DNA from: Hymenopellis radicata
Taxonomy: Eukaryota > Basidiomycota > Agaricomycetes > Agaricales > Physalacriaceae
Direction: 5' to 3'
DNA: 26,215 nt
Assembly: GCA_015501595.1 (NCBI GenBank)
Contig: JADNRX010000702.1
Coordinates: 1 to 26,215, forward strand
The first letter of the stretch is position 1; each line of letters begins with the position of its first letter. Below the pieces are notes generated by a model. It was not told the DNA's origin. It ran no database searches and saw nothing but the letters and a program-made list of their open reading frames with translations. Both the position numbers and the translations under genes were made by a program. Positions 8,901-16,886 of the stretch are shown one piece after another.

Positions 8901-11758
8901 TTAGCGAGGGAAAATAGGTAGCAGTCGTAGGCGTTCGTACTTTCATCATCGTCATCATCGTACAAATCATTCTCGGCTCCAGTGTTCTTGTCAATGAATG
9001 CCGCATGATTGGGAAAGGTCTCCCTGTCGCCGTCATTACTCTCATCGTCACTGGAGTCTTCGCTGTCTGCATCGTGTGCAATGTCTTCTTCTAGATTACG
9101 GTAAGAGCAGCATTGCGTACTGGGCCGGACATACCTAAATCTTCGGACATGATCTCGGGTCCGACGCTGCCTGCGGAAGCTGTATTAGCGAGGGAAAATA
9201 GGTAGCAGTCGTAGGCGTTCGTACTTTCATCATCGTCATCATCGTACAAATCATTCTCGGCTCCAGTGTTCTTGTCAATGAATGCCGCATGATTGGGAAA
9301 GGTCTCCCTGTCGCCGTCATTACTCTCATCGTCACTGGAGTCTTCGCTGTCTGCATCGTGTGCAATGTCTTCTTCTAGATTACGGTAAGAGCAGCATTGC
9401 GTACTGGGCCGGACATACCTAAATCTTCGGACATGATCTCGGGTCCGACGCTGCCTGCGGAAGCTGTATTAGCGAGGGAAAATAGGTAGCAGTCGTAGGC
9501 GTTCGTACTTTCATCATCGTCATCATCGTACAAATCATTCTCAGCTTCAATGTTCTTGTCAATGAATGGCGCACGTCGCCTGCCAGAGTAATTATCACTG
9601 TTGTGTCCGGCATCTTCTAAGAATGCAAGTTGTTTCAGAGACGGGCACTAGAATGGACACACGGTACAAACATACCCAAGTCATCAGAAGAGATCTCGGA
9701 GCCAACGCTTGCGACGTCGTCCAGGCCATCCTCAGCGAAATTGCTGTAATGCATCCCGAGGTCAAAGTCGGGCTCTGCTTGCTGAGGCTGTATGGCGTCT
9801 GATTCTGAATGATAGTCCGTTCAATGACATCCTTAATTGCGAGCTAAAACTGGTATACATACCCAAGTCATCGAACATACTCTCGGAACCAACGCTAGAG
9901 TGAGCATATGCATCCTCTTCGTCAACGAAGCGAGTACGATGTGGTCCGGTGTGTGCGTCGTCCTCCATGCGCTCAGTGTCTGGTTCTGGAATGAGACTTA
10001 CTTTACTTCTCCATACATAAGACAATACGTACCCAAGTTGTCGGAGAGCTCTGAACCGGTTTAGAGACCTCAACGAGTCCAACACGAGTCAGACTCGCGA
10101 CTCGCGACGTGAGTACTCACGTCAAAATAAGTCAAACTTAGACTCGCATCGGACTCGACTCGCGATGACTCGTGAGTCATCGCGAGTCTACTCGCGAGTA
10201 CTCGCCTCGAGTCCGAGTCATCTCGAATACTCGTGAGTACTCGCGAGTCCAACCCCTCAGTATTCATGCTCAGCGAGCATCCCCGGGCAATGGCACGGGG
10301 ACACTCAGCTGTGCATGAGGTAGAGTGGGGGGTGGTAGCTGTAGGAGGAAGGGCTGGTAGTGATATGGTGGAGGACTAGTAGCAGAGGAGGAAGAATGGA
10401 GGAGGAGGAGGTGGTGGTAGTGTTGAGACAAAGAAAAACTCACCTATTTCATGTTCTTCCTCGCAATCTCACCACAGCTGTGCCGTCCACTGAACACGAC
10501 ACAATCCCACCACGACCGCCATCCACCTAACGCGATAGCGTTGTCTCCTCCCCGTAAACTGTCCTGGTCACGATTGTCGTCCGGGTCCTGGTCGTCGCTC
10601 TGGTCGTGGTCGTCGCTCTGGTCGTGGTCGTCATCCTGGTCGTGGTCACCAGTCGTCATCCTGGTCGCCAGTGGTCGTGGTAGTCCTATGCTGCCATCGC
10701 GGAGACAGCAGCAGTAGGCCCGGCACAAAGCCGAGGCCAGAAATACACCCTACAGCTGTCTGACAATCGTCAGGACAGCAGAGGCGACAATCGTCGCTCT
10801 CTGGGTGGTTGTCGTGGTGGAAGGAAGAGAGATCAACGACCCGATTAGACGCTTACGCGTCCTCTCGGATCTCGGCCCGGATCGCCGGATCGGGCAGGAT
10901 AATCGCGCACGTCTCGTTCTCGAGACGTTGCGGACGATTTGCTCTGCAAAAAATTTGTAAATTTAGTTTAAATATATATCTAAATATTTGCGAGTCATCG
11001 TGTGATGACTCGCGGTCTAAAAATGAATACTCAGACTCGTGCTCGGACTCGCGAGTATGTGACTCGCGAGTCACACGAGTGCGAACACCGACGTGCCCGA
11101 AGCGAGTCGAGTCACCAGATGACTCGGTGACTCGGTGACTCGTTGAGGTCTCTAAACCGGTTCCATCAACCATCTCATCGTCAGCATCGGGTTGTCCTTG
11201 TCGGGCGATCTGAGTCCTTTCGCATTCAGGCATCCTCGACGGTCCAGAGACATCGTCTAGAAATAAAGCTCAACATCAAGGCAGGTTTGGACGAGCAGTC
11301 GTACCACGTAGCTCTCCCATGTCCGACTCATAGACTTCCCCACGTAATGCTGGCTCTGTCCGACCGTCAACACCGTCTGAATGGTAAGGGCCCGCAATAC
11401 GGTGAATTCGATACTCACGTTCGTTATAAGGCATTCTGAATGCAAAATCATAGCCATCTAGAAGAAGGGTCCCATCGGGACGTTGGTCCGCGGGTTTAGT
11501 TTGCCTTCGCCTGCGTCCTGCGGTTGACTCTTATTAGTAGAAACATGAGGGGGATCGGCCAGTCTTACCTGCGCGAGGCATTGATGTCAAAGGACGGTCC
11601 CGTGATTCCGCGCCCAGCCTCGACTTCTTGAGTGGCGGTGAAGGCTCACGTCATATTTCGCGTCGTCCGGACACGGGCAGGGACTCGTCCTCTCGGGCAC
11701 GTTTCCTATCTGCACATTGTTAGAAAACGATGTCGCGATGATCTCATCACGTACTCAT
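5976..11758 (-). CDS. Large repetitive acidic/proline-rich protein gene built of phase-1 exons
   Basis: Exon chain (minus): 11758-11755 (ATG+A), 11709-11569, 11517-11419, 11376-11305, 11256-11155 joined to 10053-10033 (split by hAT-2), 9985-9863, 9804-9676, 9616-9419, 9374-9135, 9090-8851, 8806-8567, 8522-8312 joined to 7178-7150 (split by hAT-1), 7105-6971, 6917-6894, 6840-6751, 6698-6342, 6295-5976. Each internal exon is a multiple of 3 with phase-1 introns of 42-59 nt. The chain gives about 924 residues. N-terminus: NRKRAREDE and SPPLKKSR (nuclear-signal-like). Middle: acidic 80-residue modules. C-terminal part: MDIDDF motifs and Pro-rich PPRAPP repeats. Problems: an in-frame TGA at 11653-11651, two transposon insertions, and frame slips in the 24-bp minisatellite before the TAG at 5976. 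Function unknown; nuclear location inferred only. It may be a decaying gene or one in which the elements are spliced out. Confidence 0.6.
6000..6160. repeat. 24-bp coding minisatellite with two 23-bp units
   Basis: Units of GGAGGAGGTGCACGCGGAGG plus TACG repeat about six times. On the minus strand a 24-bp unit encodes a PPRAPPPV-type octapeptide. Two units are 23 bp, each shifting the frame by one, so the Pro-rich frame is lost and then regained, and the frame meets TAG at 5978-5976. Confidence 0.8.
7205..7365. repeat. hAT-1 left subterminal motif array
   Basis: Many direct and inverted copies of CGGGTG/CACCCG with GAGTG and GCGGGTGTC variants lie just inside the terminal repeat. Clusters of short subterminal motifs are the usual transposase-binding regions of hAT elements; that role is inferred here. 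Confidence 0.75.
7547..7657. repeat. Four phased CGACT-N4-GTCG palindromes in hAT-1
   Basis: CGACTTTACGTCG (7547), CGACTCTGAGTCG (7580), CGACTTTGAGTCG (7613) and CGACTTTAAGTCG (7645) are spaced 33, 33 and 32 bp, about three helical turns. The pattern also clusters at 15021-15425. Confidence 0.85.
8105..8293. repeat. hAT-1 right subterminal motif array
   Basis: Mirror-image cluster of ACCCGAGTG / CACTCGGGTG motifs, including back-to-back palindromic copies near 8151-8220, immediately inside the right terminal repeat. Confidence 0.75.
10080..10255. repeat. hAT-2 left subterminal motif array
   Basis: Dense direct and inverted GAGTC/GACTC and ACTCGCGAGT motifs inside the left terminal repeat, e.g. 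GACTCGCGATGACTCGTGAG near 10151. Probable transposase-binding region by analogy with hAT elements. Confidence 0.75.
10573..10680. repeat. 18-bp minisatellite inside hAT-2
   Basis: Repeats of GTCGTCGCTCTGGTCGTG and variants (GTCGTCATCCTGGTCGTG). On the minus strand it reads as Asp/His/Gln-rich, within an open frame 10728-10444 of 94 codons that otherwise has no recognised character. Confidence 0.7.
10985..11136. repeat. hAT-2 right subterminal motif array
   Basis: GACTCG/CGAGTC motifs in both orientations, ending in a short tandem GGTGACTC run (11119-11140) next to the right terminal repeat. Confidence 0.75.
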
Positions 11759-11991
11759 TGTATCCCTGTCGGTTCTAGACAGTATTGAAAGAGGACCGGA
11801 ACCGTAAGTCGTGATGATCTCTCTGTGTTTGTACGGTGGCGACGAAGGATAAGGTTAAGGGGACGACAGGAAGGGAGATAGGATAGCGACGACCTTGAAG
11901 GACAGAAACTTAAATCCTTTCTTCACTGGTCCACAAAGGCTTTTGGATAAACATATGCAATCAGGCCTAAAGTGAAAGGTCATTCTGTTGA
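11759..11991. promoter_or_regulatory. Divergent intergenic region between the acidic-repeat gene and the SUN gene
   Basis: 233 bp separate two divergent starts (minus ATG at 11758, plus ATG at 11992). It must hold both promoters if both starts are right. CATATG (11950-11955) lies about 40 bp before the plus start. No clear TATA box was seen. Confidence 0.4.
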
Positions 11992-13079
11992 GTGGCGGTG
12001 CCGGCCGCTCTCCCGAAAATCCGGATTCGGTCACGTGTTGTTAAATCTCTGGCAGGACCTTCAGGGTCACCGCTCTCATACTCTTTCAATCATATTACCT
12101 TCAAACGCACTCCACAAGCTTCCATGCTGTCCTACGACTCAGAACACTGGATTCCAACGGATAAATTCCGAGAATCTCTCCCGACTCGCCTCGCTCCCCC
12201 AAACCCAAGGTACTCCCACCCCACTTCCTCAACATCCATGCTGAAGTGTGATCAGCGCAATAGGAAGCATTTCGCCGTTCTCGTTGTTGGACTTGCCTGT
12301 TCGGCCTAGTGTCTTTGAGCGCCATGATCTCCAAAGTAGTATCGATTCTCTGATTTTGATTGCCACTCCGCTGATTCTTTCTAGAATCGCGGGACGTTCA
12401 ACATCTCAAGCCCCGCTGCCTTCTTCCAACTTGGCTTTCCAGTCGTTTCATCGCCCATGATTCTTTCTCGACGCGACTTTGTGGACGTTACGACGGGGGC
12501 CAACGTCGTGCTAGAGTTCACAACTCCTGCCATTGTGGCGCAAGATTGGTCATGGCTCGGACGTTTTCTCCGCAGTCTTGCGTTCGCCCACGATCCCAAC
12601 GACGATAGGCAGAAACGTGCAGTGGAGCCTGTTTTTCGCAGTCGCCATGAAAATGATGGGACGTGTTGGGAAATCGATGGTCACAGCGGCAGTCTCGCCG
12701 TCATGCTTTCCGATGCCACTTCCCCCACTGCTATTGCGGTTTATCAGCCTATTCAGCATCAGCTGTCCCCTCGTACTGCTGCAATGGCCCCTCGTCATCT
12801 GGTAATCTGGGGATTGGTGGCTCCTGGGGGGGTACGGGTTACGACACAATGCAGGCGCCGGTCAGCCAGTTCCTGGTGTCTGGACGTGTCATACCGAATC
12901 ATATCGGGTCAGACGAAGTGCTCACCAAGCTCCTTGAGATAGAGTTCCTGAAACACTCTGGACTTCCACACCAAATCTTTCAGATCCCGTCGTCGCCCGC
13001 CCTTCGTATGATTTTGATAGAAATACTCGATAATTGGGGTGGCGGGAAAACATGTGTACATAAAATTGGGCTGTATTAA
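11992..13079 (+). CDS. SUN-domain protein (inner nuclear membrane), frame broken at a G7 run
   Basis: N-terminal exon from ATG 11992 encodes a basic, Ser/Pro-rich segment ending in hydrophobic FAVLVVGLACSA, a possible start of a membrane span, before a stop at 12307. An intron ending CTAG at 12384 (or AAG near 12409) leads back into the same frame from 12385. The SUN domain follows: RRDFVDVTTGANVV, then GTCWEIDGHSGSLAVMLS, PTAIAVY, LSPRTAAMAPRHLVIWG, and after a frame change LLEIEFLKHSG, ILIEILDNWGGGKTCVHK, stop 13077-13079. These match the SUN order: DFA start, NCWxFxGxxG, S-APK/R-xxxxWG, and IxxNxGxxxTCxYR end. The frame change lies at the GGGGGGG near 12825-12832, so one base is missing (or two extra). 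SUN proteins sit in the inner nuclear membrane and bind KASH peptides. The stop lies 7 bp from that of the convergent neighbour. Confidence 0.82.
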
Positions 13080-13086
13080 GCGACAC

Positions 13087-14895
13087 TCAATCGTAGGGAC
13101 TTTCTGTAACAATAATGATCAACTGTGAACCCGCTGCAAGTCCTACAAGTACAAGCACCGCCGCGAACGCGCCCAAGATAGCACATGTAAAGGAGTGCGC
13201 TCCCTTTTGAAACGTCAATACATAATGAGGTCAATGTTGAAAGAGTCATACCTTTTCTGAATGCTTTCCTGTGCACGGCTCGGCGATTGCTGATACCGTT
13301 TCACGGCCATCGAGAACATCATGGATGGTAGTCTGAACGCGGCCGGCTGGGGTTTCAGGTCCGGTGTCCATAGTAGTCCTAATGTCAGCGGACGGATACG
13401 TCCCGGGGATTGCCAACTCGCACTTGGATTCCATGAGACTTCCGTAGAACTTGTCGTCATTTAGAAGGACATACCTCTTCAAGATTCTCCTTTGTTGCGT
13501 TGACGATTTGAGTCCCATTCGAGATTACGCCAAGATTGTGTTGCCCGGACAGGTTTATATTCGTTTTATCGATGCCTTCAGCCGAAAGCTCTTCGGTAAC
13601 GGGTGCTTCGGAACTCTCTTCACTAGTGTCTACGCCGTACTCGTCGAAGGCGAAAGCTTCGTTTGACAAGGCACTGGCGAGGTGTCCTGCCCTGTCGCCC
13701 TCGGCATCCCCTGCGCGGGGTTCGACTTCGGTACCCGCAGTCCTAGTGTAGGTCGTATCGTCGAAGAGGGTGCAGGTTTCAGCCTTGTCCGACTTGGAAT
13801 CGATATCCTCATCGTTGCCGTTGTCACTGATGTGTCCATCCGGAAACTCCTCACCCTCATCTTCGCCGTGAATGATATCTGTCACCTTCCCACAAAACCG
13901 TTAATGTCAGTCGTCGTCGTTTTGGTAAAATCCGTACCTGTTCATCATAAACGCGCCCGTCTTGACATGTGGTACTTTCACCGGCATCGAAGGCATCATT
14001 TTCGGTCATCGCAGTCCTTAGTTCGTCTTCCAGGAATACCCCACAGTATTGACCAGTTGGCAGACATGGCTCTGCTTGGAATGCCTGAAATGATATATGA
14101 ATAATGTCCACACGCTATTGAACAATGAACGTGAATGCGTACTGCATTGGCTTCAGAAGCACAGTTTTCTTCAGAGTGTGCTGCGTAGAGAGCTGCAACG
14201 TCGGACTTGGTTTCTTTGTAGGCATGCTCCAGGACTCTGATGCTCTGCCCGAAGCGTCATGTCTTTGGTTGCTCAAGTCGTTAACTTCTTCCAGGTACTT
14301 ATCTGGAGCCTGCGTGAGACCGACGATTCACTATTCCAATTGAACTTACAAATTTGAGTGACATTGAGTCGAAGCGCCTTGGCAAAGTCCCTTGTGCGTT
14401 GTTTTGTGTGGCCACCTGTTCCGGGACAGTGTATTCCAACGTTTCAATCCTGAGGAGAGCGTCTTGGAGCTTTTCTTTCTCCTTGTCGGTGCGATTGCTT
14501 TGGCCACGCAGTCGTTCCTCGAACTCAGCGCGTAATCTAGTCTCTAGTTCTTCTACTTCACTTTTAGAGACGGCAGATTGCTAGAAAACGCGTGAGCAAG
14601 ACCAGTATCCTTTTCAAAATATAGGACTCACTGTCAATTCAGAAAAGCCGACACTAAGGAGTTCCACCTTGCCGACGATTGGATGTTCTTGGACCACTGA
14701 CTTCGCGGTGTCAGCGGCCACTTGTACAGCTTGGTTGTATCCAATAGTATCTTCCAATGAGTACGGTTCTGCATGAGCACAAGTGTCAGAGGGGCAACGA
14801 GGACACGCCGTGAACATACTAGTCATCGTTTGAAGTGAGGGCGAGACAAACTCAGTGCCGTCCCGGTTAGAGGCGAACAAAGCTGTTGGAAGCAT
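13087..14895 (-). CDS. Coiled-coil protein with C-terminal membrane anchor (KASH-like topology)
   Basis: Exons (minus): 14895-14632 (with an optional in-frame 51-nt intron 14819-14769), 14580-14350, 14309-14143, 14084-13938, 13885-13475, 13422-13252, 13203-13087. Introns are 40-58 nt, all phase 0, with good donors (GTGAGT, GTAAGT, GTATGT). The product is about 485 residues. Order: helical N-terminus (VAADTAKSVVQEH), coiled coil (SEVEELETRLRAEFEERL ... KEKEKLQDALLRIETLE), a second helical exon (AYKETKSDVAALYAAH), a long acidic region, then a last 38-residue exon with one hydrophobic span (AILGAFAAVLVLVGLAAG) and a short tail ending TESPYD. Exon 14309-14143 is 167 nt where phase 0-0 demands 168, so one base is missing near 14220. 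The topology is that of KASH or other tail-anchored proteins. The start is tentative. Confidence 0.75.
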
Positions 14896-15020
14896 TGTTG
14901 TTGGGCCAGTTGCGTGCCTGCTTCTTCATACTCACAACCATCCGGTCAAGATGGCAGGCACGTGCAAATCCATATTTTCTTGGTCGCAGCCGTCGAAATA
15001 AGGACAACCAGAAGCAGCGT

Positions 15021-15425
15021 CGACTTGTAGTCGGACGGTGGACTGAAAAGTCAGATGGAGCGACTTAGAAATCGACCAGTGACGAGGTCCGAGGGGACCA
15101 CGATGTCGTGCGACCTGAAGACGGTGCTTGTGTCGATGTTATAATTACTGCGACTTGTAGTCGATCAGTAGATCCAAGTCGCCGACTTGAAGTCGAGTGA
15201 CAATGGTCAAGTTCCAATAAGCAGTCCTAAAGTGCTAATGCCGGCTTGCCGACAAGAGCCAAACAATGCCAACCTCATGTGTCCCGACTTGCTGGCGGGA
15301 TCGCTCGATCATCCCGCCCTCTCTCTCTCGTACCACCACCTTGACCTCGGATACAGTCCGGAAAAGGTGGCTGGCCAGCGGTCGACTACACGTCGCCTCT
15401 GCTCGTCGTACTCGACTTCATGTCG
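15021..15425. repeat. Five CGACT-N4-GTCG palindromes, second cluster
   Basis: CGACTTGTAGTCG (15021 and 15151), CGACTTGAAGTCG (15183), CGACTACACGTCG (15383) and CGACTTCATGTCG (15413). Two neighbour pairs are spaced 32 and 30 bp, close to the 32-33 bp spacing in hAT-1. Confidence 0.8.
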
Positions 15426-15460
15426 GCGCTCACACCGTCGAGATCGGCAGTCGGGATACA
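15290..15460 (+). repeat. Degenerate dispersed repeat, copy B
   Basis: Counterpart of 3955-4150: carries TCGGATACAGTCCG followed by GTGGCTGGC, then TCGCCTCTGCTCGTCGTACT and CATGTCGGCGCT. Two of the palindromes above lie inside it, whereas in copy A they are decayed. Confidence 0.55.
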
Positions 15461-15539
15461 GTCTTCCCTGTCAGCGCTCAGTATGCTGCTCTAGACGGTG
15501 CTTCACTCTGCGTTGGCTCTCTAATACCTTGAGCGCTGC

Positions 15540-15936
15540 TAAATTGTTCTCGCCATTTGGTACATATCTCTATAGTACACCTGTTGCTTTGGCATTGTCT
15601 CACACATCGTTTCATGTCCATCCTCCAGCGTCTCTTGGAGTTTCAGTGAATCGGAGTTTGTCCTCAGACGACCGCAGCCTCCTTCCACTAACGAATCCAC
15701 TCTGGAGCTGTGAATGTACGTTATCCGGATCCTACTCGCGCTGTCTGCGCTGACGAAATGTAGACTTTTGCCACCATAGGCGGCAAGACCGACCTAGTCT
15801 CTACCTCGCCTTGAGGTCGTACACGAACAACTCACTGGTCATCCGCGAGGAAATGGTATGTTGGTCTCAATACTATTTTTTGAGTGATTCTGAGTACATC
15901 CTTATGGTAGTAGAACAAACGGGCGAAGACAGTTAA
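15540..15936 (+). CDS. 3' part of a plus-strand gene of unknown function
   Basis: A textbook intron at 15716-15763 (GTACGT donor, GCTGACG branch, TAG acceptor, 48 nt) joins the frame ending NPLWSCE to YFCHHRRQDRPSLYLALRSY in phase 1. The frame then stays open to TAA at 15934-15936 (VVEQTGEDS end). The upstream exon is open back to 15187, but only the part after about 15540 looks coding, so the true 5' end is unknown. The protein was not recognised. The stop codon overlaps the stop of the convergent minus-strand gene: both use the TTAA at 15933-15936. A partial or decayed gene is possible. Confidence 0.4.
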
Positions 15937-16402
15937 CTAGAGGAGCCAAGCCCAACTGAAGAAGTCGGGGGTTCATCGAATTCATCGTTCGAGAATGCTT
16001 CTTCTTCATCGTCCGTCCGCTTACGACCCCTCACCTTGCGTACGGGTTGCTTCCGCGGGGCGGAGAGCTTAGAGGAGGATGGGTTGCTGTATTTATGCGC
16101 TATGAGAACGATGACACATATGAAGGAAATCATGCTCACGAATCCTGTTCTTCTGATGGGGAGTTCTTTCTGTTATTTGCTGCGGTGGCGGCTTCCTTCT
16201 TGTCGGCGGCGACCTTCTTCTTCTTGTCGGCGGCGACCTTCTTCTTGTCGGCAGTGCTCGGCTTCTTCCCGACGGTGTCCTTCTTGGCGGCGGTGGTGTG
16301 CTTCGTCTTGGCGGCGGCGGCGGCGGCGGAGATGCTCTCCTTCGAGGTGATGGACTTCGTCGTCACATCGGCGTTCCACAAGATGCCTTCCTGGTCAGAC
16401 AT
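15933..16402 (-). CDS. Small Lys/Ala-rich protein, probably nuclear
   Basis: Two exons, 16402-16140 and 16086-15933, separated by a 53-nt intron (GTGAGC donor, ACAG acceptor). Together they give 417 nt, 138 residues plus stop. It starts MSDQEGILWNADVTTKS, then a poly-Ala/Lys segment (SAAAAAAKTKH, AAKKDTVGKKP, and near-repeats of VAADKKK), then a basic RKVRGRKR motif and an acidic, Ser-rich tail (DDEEEAFSNDEFDE ... GLGSSS). The Lys/Ala-rich repeats resemble histone H1-type tails in composition only; no globular domain is seen. An upstream ATG at 16459 lies within the last intron of the neighbouring gene, so the ATG at 16402 is preferred. It lies 11 bp after the neighbour's stop, same strand. 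Confidence 0.7.
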
Positions 16403-16413
16403 AGTGCCGGAGG

Positions 16414-16844
16414 TTACCGCCCCTTCTGTCCTAGCTCGTCGTCTGTAAAAAGATGCCATCGGATCTACTTAGTAATTATGTGACAATGCACGACACTCAC
16501 CTCCTGGAACGGTGTCTGTAACAGCCTCAGACGCCGTTTCCGGTGAATCTGTCGAATTGTAACAACGTGGATGGCTCTGCGTTGCAAAACACACCGTCAA
16601 TTCTAGGACGTTTAGACATGACTTTCCGGTGAAACTCCTCGATGGTGGAGAACATAGGTGGAGAAACGGGAGGAGCTGGATGCGGGAGATTAGGATTTAC
16701 GGTGCCACCCAAGGGTTGAAAGAACGCACTGTTGACGACGCCGCGTCTCCGAGCGGCAACTTCGAGCTTGAATTCCTTACGGTCCACTTTAATGCGGCCC
16801 CGCTGCAAAAAAGCGCTGGAACGGGATCGTTTCATGGAGGACAT
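16414..16844 (-). CDS. Small basic protein with KRPR motif, unknown function
   Basis: Three exons: 16844-16595, 16548-16501 and 16442-16414, with introns of 46 nt (GTGTGT...CAG) and 58 nt (GTGAGTG...TTTTTACAG). They sum to 327 nt, 108 residues plus TAA at 16416-16414. It begins MSSMKRSRSSAFLQRG, is basic in the first third (VAARRRGVV), has a Pro-rich middle (HPAPPVSPPMF), a KRPRID motif that could be a nuclear signal, and an acidic end (DDSPETASEAV ... GDDELGQKGR). No known domain was recognised. The first of the paired 38-bp promoter-proximal arms lies 42 nt upstream of its ATG. Confidence 0.68.
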
Positions 16845-16886
16845 GGAGAACGAACAGGACGAAGTGCGGCCTTGCTTTGTTAAAAT

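Larger units (their letters stand above)
7150..9418 (-). repeat. Tandem array of 284-bp exon+intron units
   Basis: Units of 240 nt exon plus 44 nt intron repeat at exactly 284-bp spacing. Introns lie at 9418-9375, 9134-9091, 8850-8807 and 8566-8523. Each begins GTATGTCCGGCCCAGTACG and ends CTTACCGTAATCTAG. Each exon encodes an 80-residue module starting EEDIAHDADSEDSSDDESND and ending SVGPEIMSEDL. The copies are almost identical, with one shared C/T difference (GGGCCCGACG versus GGGTCCGACG) separating the lower from the upper copies. The lowest copy is split by hAT-1, and a shortened derivative follows at 7105-6971. The exon at 9616-9419 ends with the same module tail fused to a different start. 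Confidence 0.92.
10062..11154. mobile_element. hAT-2: non-autonomous hAT-like element inside an exon
   Basis: 1093 bp, flanked by the 8-bp target duplication AACCGGTT (10054-10061 and 11155-11162), itself a palindrome. Terminal inverted repeats TAGAGACCTCAACGAGTC are perfect over 18 bp. The TAGAG start is canonical for hAT elements. Excision in silico restores a 123-nt phase-1 exon reading '...MVDGTGSELSDNL'. The subterminal 150-175 bp are packed with GACTCG/CGAGTC. No transposase ORF is intact. A block at 10838-10909 is related, in inverse orientation, to 7436-7487 in hAT-1, and both lie about 245-250 bp from the corresponding end. Confidence 0.9.
14896..15539. other. Repeat-bearing intergenic stretch
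   Basis: Holds five CGACT-N4-GTCG palindromes and copy B of a dispersed repeat. A plus-strand frame is open from 15187 to 15715, but its 5' part consists of repeat sequence and has a Ser/Arg-rich composition unlike a protein. Possibly the remnant of an element related to hAT-1; no terminal repeats or target duplication were found. Confidence 0.5.

Noticed and set aside
8196..9365. Repeated 76-105-codon minus-strand ORFs rich in Met/Thr/Arg
   Set aside because: These are the wrong frame of the acidic 80-residue exons; the acidic frame joins in phase through consensus introns.
10444..10728. Asp-rich 94-codon minus-strand ORF as a gene
   Set aside because: It lies wholly inside hAT-2, is driven by an 18-bp minisatellite and has no supporting splice structure.
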